Positions 25,345 to 28,997 of a stretch of 28,997 nucleotides of DNA are shown one piece after another; positions within the stretch are counted from its first letter, which is position 1; the number at the start of each line of letters is the position of its first letter. The notes below the pieces were generated by a model. That model did not search any database. It saw only the letters and a list, made by a program, of their open reading frames with translations, and had not been told where the DNA came from. Where the stretch lies: positions 1 through 28,997 of the forward strand of contig NZ_JAJCIA010000044.1 in the NCBI RefSeq assembly GCF_020554845.1, read 5' to 3'. A program made the position numbers and the translations under genes. The DNA comes from Blautia faecis (GTDB lineage: Bacteria; Bacillota; Clostridia; Lachnospirales; Lachnospiraceae).

Positions 25345-27600
25345 TTATTTTACTTTTCTCTTACTATAAGAAAGGTTTCCATATTTATCCGATAATACAA
25401 AGAGAAGCTTCGTTCCTTTTTTCTGTTTTTTGATAGAAATATTATATTTCTTTCGGGAATTGATGCTTCCTCTGCCGATTTTTTTATTCTTGTTTCTGCT
25501 CACTGCATAAATTGTAAGTTTCTTTCCACCCGCCGCTTTGCCTGTGATCTTCACTGACTTTCTGGTGATCTTAGACGCAGTGGGCATTTTCACGGAAATG
25601 ATTCCAGTGCTGTTTTCCGCATAAATTGCATAAGTACTGCCATTATTCTCCAGACGGTTCTTTTTGTTTCCGGAAATCTTTGACCTGCTTACATATAAAC
25701 CGCATTTTCTGCTGCCAGTAACCGCATTTCCATAAAGTTTTCCGGTCTGACTTGCGATCACTTGGATTCCTCTGCCGTTCACATTCGTAATCCTGTTAGA
25801 TTTTATAACAGCATTTCCAATATTTTCCACATATATTCCGTCCAGCATACAGCCTTTCACCTGATTCGCTGTGATCTGACAGCCCTCGCTGCCCCAGAGA
25901 ACAATTCCGTTCTTTTTTCCGGAGGATATACGGTTCCGGCTTACTTCACACCCGTCAGAGCCATTTTCCATAAGAATTCCATCGCCGCCGATACCTGAAA
26001 TCACATTATCCAGGACTTGATTCTCTGTGGATGGAGTCCCCAGCTTTCCTCCGTCATAAGCGTAGATTCCTACATTTTTACAACCTGATACCTGATTATC
26101 TTTTATCACATTTTTAGAAGAAGCAGACAGATAAATTCCCATGTTGGAAAAGGATGCAGTTTTTTGCAGCTTCAACTGATTATCTTCCACTGTACAGCCA
26201 TCAGCAAGATAAAGGCGAATTCCATTTCCATTCCCTGTGATCATATTTCCCTTTACCGCAACACCGTTTTCCTTATAAATACCTACCGGAATTCCCTTAG
26301 CCTGTGCTTTTGAGCTGTCACTTACCCAGGCTCCCTGGACTTCAATTCCATATCCTCTCCATATGTTTCCATTGATCTGGCTCACTGAAGAAATAGAAAT
26401 CCGATTATTTTTCACGGAAATGCCCGCATTCTGGTGGTTTCCTTCCATTCCTGCAACAGTTCCCGGTATAAGATGGGTATTCGGGAAATACATGCAGCTC
26501 ACAAGCACTCCGCCGCCTGCATTCTCTATTATATTGTCCTCCACAGCAGAATCCACGTAATTCAGGCACCAGACAGCTCTCTTTTTCACATTTCGAAAGG
26601 TATTCCCCTGAATCACAATGTTCCGGTATGGCCTGTCGTAGATCATGCTGTGGCTGCCCACTCCTGCAAACACATCCTCAAAAACGTTATCCGTAATCCT
26701 GATGTTCTCACAGACAGCTCCGTCAAAGGGCTGATATCCTGGAAAAATATAATCCAGACATGCATCCAGCTGAATGCATTCCTGTCCGCCGCCTTCATAT
26801 TCCTGCCAATATCCCCGGAATGTACAGCCAGTCACAGTTACATCTTCCGTACCTGCCAGCTCAAGAAAATGAGATTTCAAATTGTTTAGAAATGTTACGT
26901 TCTTCACAGTTACGTGTCTGGCATGTCCAATCCTGAAGCCTACAAAACCGCCTGTGCCTTCCTTATCTTCGACAACCGGGTAATTCAGATCCCAGGTTCC
27001 GCCTTCAATGGTGATATTGTGATATCCATCATAACCTCCGGCAGAAAGTATGTCATCTCCCAGTCTGAGGACCACATGCTTATCTGTACAGGATTTCGTC
27101 AGTACAGCTCCTTCTGCATAAAGAGTAAGATTGCTGTACATATGGATAGTTCCGGAAATCAGATAGCTTCCCTGAGGAATGATTACCGTACAAGGAGTTT
27201 CATCTGTAGCTCTCTGCCCCATAAAGTGAAGCACTGTATTCAAAGTTTCGGTAATATCACTTCCATCAGCCACATCTAAAGTCACCACTGCAGCGCCTTC
27301 TGGAATAGTCGCCAGAATCTGCTGTTCATTATCAGAAGGTACAGGTGTAAGCAGAGCTTCTTCTGGCTCCTCTTCAAAATCATTATCAGACTCATCTGCT
27401 GAAAAAAATCCCACCTCAGCTGTTCCGCCATAGAAGCCAGTCTCATCCTCTTCCATTTCCGGCTCAATATCGCAATCTGAAAAGCTGTCTTCAAAATTCT
27501 CCGTCACATTTTCTGCTGATTCAGCATATATAACAGAACTGCCTCCCAGATATAAAGATACTCCCAGTAATGTTACAGTCAAAAACATTTTTATATTCAT
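25345..27600 (-). CDS. secreted right-handed parallel beta-helix protein
   Basis: 751 residues. A signal peptide (MNIKMFLTVTLLGVSLYLGG, cleavage near YAES) shows export. Next an acidic, low-complexity stretch (about 30-95), then a long beta-helix of pectate-lyase/NosD type (about 105-670): many short coils with the pattern N-x-(I/V)-x-x-(N/G)-x-I, for example VKNNRISI, IKDNQVSG, CEVSRNRISS and ITANQVKG. The last 80 residues (SKITRKSVKITGKAAGGKKL... onward) form a basic Ig-like C-terminal domain that may bind the wall. Such folds bind or cut polysaccharides; no catalytic residues could be identified, so the substrate is unknown. CAAGGAGA precedes the ATG. Its place between rplL and rpoB is unusual. 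Confidence 0.85.
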   Translation of the reverse strand: MNIKMFLTVTLLGVSLYLGGSSVIYAESAENVTENFEDSFSDCDIEPEMEEDETGFYGGTAEVGFFSADESDNDFEEEPEEALLTPVPSDNEQQILATIPEGAAVVTLDVADGSDITETLNTVLHFMGQRATDETPCTVIIPQGSYLISGTIHMYSNLTLYAEGAVLTKSCTDKHVVLRLGDDILSAGGYDGYHNITIEGGTWDLNYPVVEDKEGTGGFVGFRIGHARHVTVKNVTFLNNLKSHFLELAGTEDVTVTGCTFRGYWQEYEGGGQECIQLDACLDYIFPGYQPFDGAVCENIRITDNVFEDVFAGVGSHSMIYDRPYRNIVIQGNTFRNVKKRAVWCLNYVDSAVEDNIIENAGGGVLVSCMYFPNTHLIPGTVAGMEGNHQNAGISVKNNRISISSVSQINGNIWRGYGIEVQGAWVSDSSKAQAKGIPVGIYKENGVAVKGNMITGNGNGIRLYLADGCTVEDNQLKLQKTASFSNMGIYLSASSKNVIKDNQVSGCKNVGIYAYDGGKLGTPSTENQVLDNVISGIGGDGILMENGSDGCEVSRNRISSGKKNGIVLWGSEGCQITANQVKGCMLDGIYVENIGNAVIKSNRITNVNGRGIQVIASQTGKLYGNAVTGSRKCGLYVSRSKISGNKKNRLENNGSTYAIYAENSTGIISVKMPTASKITRKSVKITGKAAGGKKLTIYAVSRNKNKKIGRGSINSRKKYNISIKKQKKGTKLLFVLSDKYGNLSYSKRKVK

Positions 27601-27634
27601 TCAGAATCTCCTTGCACAAAAAGAATCCTGATTG

Positions 27635-27672
27635 CAGGAAACTCCAACAGAATTTCCTGTTACACAAAAAAA
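27635..27672. repeat. copy 2 of the terminator-linked element
   Basis: On the minus strand, right after the rplL terminator T-run, GTGTAACAGGAAATTCTG resembles the rpoC-side copy (GTGTAACAGAGAATTCTA), followed in both by a GGA motif. Here the local pairing is CAGGAAA/TTTCCTG (27635-27641 with 27653-27659), so both copies can form a hairpin behind a terminator. Confidence 0.5.
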
Positions 27673-27709
27673 TCCCCGCAGTGGCCTGCACGACAGACTT
27701 CTGCGGGGA
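27666..27709 (-). terminator. rho-independent terminator after rplL
   Basis: TCCCCGCAG (27673-27681) pairs with CTGCGGGGA (27701-27709), followed on the minus strand by seven T's (27672-27666). It separates the L10-L7/L12 message from the beta-helix gene and rpoB. Confidence 0.88.
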
Positions 27710-27735
27710 GCATGGTTCGCTTAAATACACCTAAA

Positions 27736-28107
27736 TTATTTAAGAGTAACTTTAGCGCCTTCAGCCTCAAGTTTAGTTTTGATATCCTCAGCCTCTGCTT
27801 TGGAAGCGCCCTCTTTAACCATTTTCGGAGCACCATCAACAACTTCTTTAGCTTCTTTAAGACCTAAGCCTGTGATCTCACGAACAACTTTGATAACTTT
27901 AACTTTGTTAGGACCTACTTCTGTAAGCTCTACGTCAAACTCATCTTTCTCCTCAGCTGCTTCACCAGCACCTGCTGCTGCTACAACAACGCCTGCTGCT
28001 GCGGATACACCGAACTCTTCCTCGCAAGCTTTTACTAAATCATTTAACTCTAATACAGATAACTCTTTGATTGCTTCGATAAACTCAGCTGTTGTTAACT
28101 TTGCCAT
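27736..28107 (-). CDS. rplL: 50S ribosomal protein L7/L12
   Basis: 123 residues. It forms the flexible stalk dimers that recruit translation GTPases such as EF-Tu and EF-G, both encoded in this window. The N-terminal dimerisation part ([20 protein letters not shown]), the Ala/Gly-rich hinge (about 38-52) and the C-terminal domain ([20 protein letters not shown]) are all present. The ATG follows GGAGG. It is 67 bases behind rplJ and is followed by a strong terminator rather than by rpoB. Confidence 0.99.
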   Translation of the reverse strand: MAKLTTAEFIEAIKELSVLELNDLVKACEEEFGVSAAAGVVVAAAGAGEAAEEKDEFDVELTEVGPNKVKVIKVVREITGLGLKEAKEVVDGAPKMVKEGASKAEAEDIKTKLEAEGAKVTLK

Positions 28108-28174
28108 TATAATTTTCCTCCATTTTTAAATTTTTTGTGGAATCAATGATTCGATTCAGCGACAGAAACTTAAA

Positions 28175-28687
28175 TTATTCTGCTGCTGGTGCCTCAGCCT
28201 CTCCACCCTTCTGCTCTGCGATCTGATTAAGCACACGAGCAAAGTTGGTAATAGGAGACTGGATACTTCCAAGCAGTTTGCCAAGAAGTTCTTCTCTGGA
28301 CGGGATCTGGGACAGTGCCTGGATTCCTGCCTGATCGTTGTAGTTACCCTCAACAATACCAGCTACTAACTCAAGTGCCGGATACTGTTTTGCAAATTTA
28401 GCAAGGATTCTTGCAGGAGCAGTAGCGTCTGTTGCAGAAATTGCAATAGCGTTTGTTCCATGTAAGTGCTTGTCAAGATCTGCACATGGAGTACCTTCAA
28501 ATGCACGACGCATTAAAGTGTTTTTGTAAACCTTGTACTGTACGCCGGACTCTCTTAACTCTTTACGTAAAATAGTATCCTGCTCAACTGTAAGACCACT
28601 GTAGTCAACAAGAACAACAGCCTGTGCGTCTTTAATATTGTTAGCGATTTCTTCTACGATTGGTTGTTTCAGTTCTACTTTTGCCAT
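28175..28687 (-). CDS. rplJ: 50S ribosomal protein L10
   Basis: 170 residues. It anchors L7/L12 dimers to 23S rRNA at the stalk base. The start MAKVELKQPIVEEIANNIKD, the RELRESGVQYKVYKNTLMRRAF segment (YKVYKNTL) and the C-terminal L7/L12-binding helix are recognisable. The ATG at 28687 is chosen: a GTG four codons upstream overlaps the AAGGAGG ribosome site. It is the first gene of its message and is preceded by the L10 leader, through which the L10-L7/L12 complex regulates its own synthesis. rplK and rplA, which usually come before it, are not in the window. Confidence 0.98.
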   Translation of the reverse strand: MAKVELKQPIVEEIANNIKDAQAVVLVDYSGLTVEQDTILRKELRESGVQYKVYKNTLMRRAFEGTPCADLDKHLHGTNAIAISATDATAPARILAKFAKQYPALELVAGIVEGNYNDQAGIQALSQIPSREELLGKLLGSIQSPITNFARVLNQIAEQKGGEAEAPAAE

Positions 28688-28725
28688 GAAATGGTACACC
28701 TCCTTATAGAATTTGATATACCGCC

Positions 28726-28757
28726 AAAAAAAGCCTTACTGTAAGACAGCAAGGCTT
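28726..28757 (-). terminator. attenuator terminator of the L10 leader
   Basis: AAGCCTTGCTGT and ACAGTAAGGCTT (minus strand; 28757-28746 and 28742-28731) form a 12-bp stem with one G-U pair and a 3-base loop, followed by a T-run to 28726. It lies 40 bases before the rplJ start, placed to stop transcription when the leader is bound by L10. Confidence 0.85.
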
Positions 28758-28844
28758 AACGTAATTCTTACGAAAGAATACTTAGTCCTCGGTAGGCGTT
28801 TTAATCCTTATGCCTTACGGCACCTACTGTCTTCGGCAGCGTTC
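28746..28844 (-). ncRNA. ribosomal protein L10 leader RNA
   Basis: The 5' leader of rplJ contains the recognisable L10-leader segments on the minus strand: GCCGAAGACAGTAGGTGCCG, then AAAACGCCTACCGAGGACTA, then the terminator-proximal stem. The AGTAGG and CCTACC parts pair to make the L10-binding kink-turn structure. Excess L10(L7/L12)4 binds it and promotes termination at the hairpin just downstream. Confidence 0.85.
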
Positions 28845-28850
28845 TGTAAT

Positions 28851-28879
28851 AAAATACCACGTTCGATTTTATTTGTCAA
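28851..28879 (-). promoter_or_regulatory. promoter of rplJ-rplL
   Basis: On the minus strand TTGACA (28879-28874), 17 bases, TATTTT (28856-28851). Transcription should start near 28844, at the first base of the L10 leader. The upstream side is AT-rich and ends at the apparent insertion-sequence end. Confidence 0.75.
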
Positions 28880-28920
28880 TAGTAATTTTAATTTTTTTAC
28901 ATCTGTATATGAACCATTTA

Positions 28921-28997
28921 TGATAATGTCCTAATATACCATAAAGGAAAATGTCCCAATGTAGTATAATGCTTCCATCAACAGATGGAGGTAACGA
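28921..28997 (+). mobile_element. possible left end of an insertion sequence
   Basis: Starts TGATAATGTCCTAATATACC, the inverted partner of the sequence at 27-43. A second related copy follows 28 bases on (AATGTCCCAATGTAGTATA), so the end carries tandem terminal repeats, as IS21-type ends do. Then come a TATAAT (28965-28970), a perfect hairpin TCCATC/GATGGA (28974-28989) and GGAGG at 28987-28991 at the window edge, arranged as for a transposase start just outside. The hairpin would mask the ribosome site, a common way to limit transposase. Family not determined. Confidence 0.45.

Noticed and set aside
28721..28757. rplJ leader hairpin as an ordinary upstream-gene terminator
   Set aside because: It lies downstream of the rplJ promoter and of the L10-leader sequences, so it is an attenuator of rplJ itself.

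Overview
The window is a low-GC Firmicutes chromosome segment, most likely a Lachnospiraceae gut anaerobe of Blautia type. This rests on the sequence style of EF-Tu, EF-G, RpoB and RpoC, the strong AGGAGG ribosome sites, near-consensus sigma-A promoters and an L10-leader RNA; no database search was possible. Almost all genes lie on the minus strand, so the transcription-order story runs from right to left.

Right to left: an apparent insertion-sequence end (28921-28997); L10 leader, rplJ, rplL and a terminator; a secreted parallel beta-helix protein; rpoB and rpoC behind their own promoter, then a terminator; a three-gene unit of membrane Ser/Thr kinase, PP2C phosphatase and an unrecognised 410-residue protein; a divergent plus-strand pair of cell-wall type enzymes (N-acetylmuramoyl-L-alanine amidase and a membrane-tethered class A beta-lactamase-like serine enzyme); then rpsL, rpsG, fusA and tuf, with promoters before rpsL and tuf and a terminator after tuf. 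The usual rplJL-rpoBC-rpsLG-fusA-tuf cluster is therefore broken at two points (after rplL and after rpoC), and each piece has its own promoter and terminator.

The left 5.8 kb is accessory DNA. It holds a frameshifted TnpV-type transposon gene with a small partner gene, a two-component system transcribed behind a secreted protein made of three acidic helical repeats, a small membrane protein, an XRE regulator with a membrane domain, and another apparent insertion-sequence end (1-43).

The most interesting locus is at about 1608-1973. A 32-codon hydrophobic peptide gene has a consensus promoter, a structured 5' leader complementary to its own 3' end, and a convergent promoter (TTGACA-N17-TAATAT) driving a predicted antisense RNA of about 100 nt that ends in a hairpin plus U-run inside the toxin stop codon. 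This is the full architecture of a type I toxin-antitoxin system. Other points worth checking are a hairpin element shared by the rpoC and rplL terminator regions, a 94-bp structured element upstream of the amidase, and direct repeats upstream of the repeat-protein gene that suit an OmpR-type regulator.
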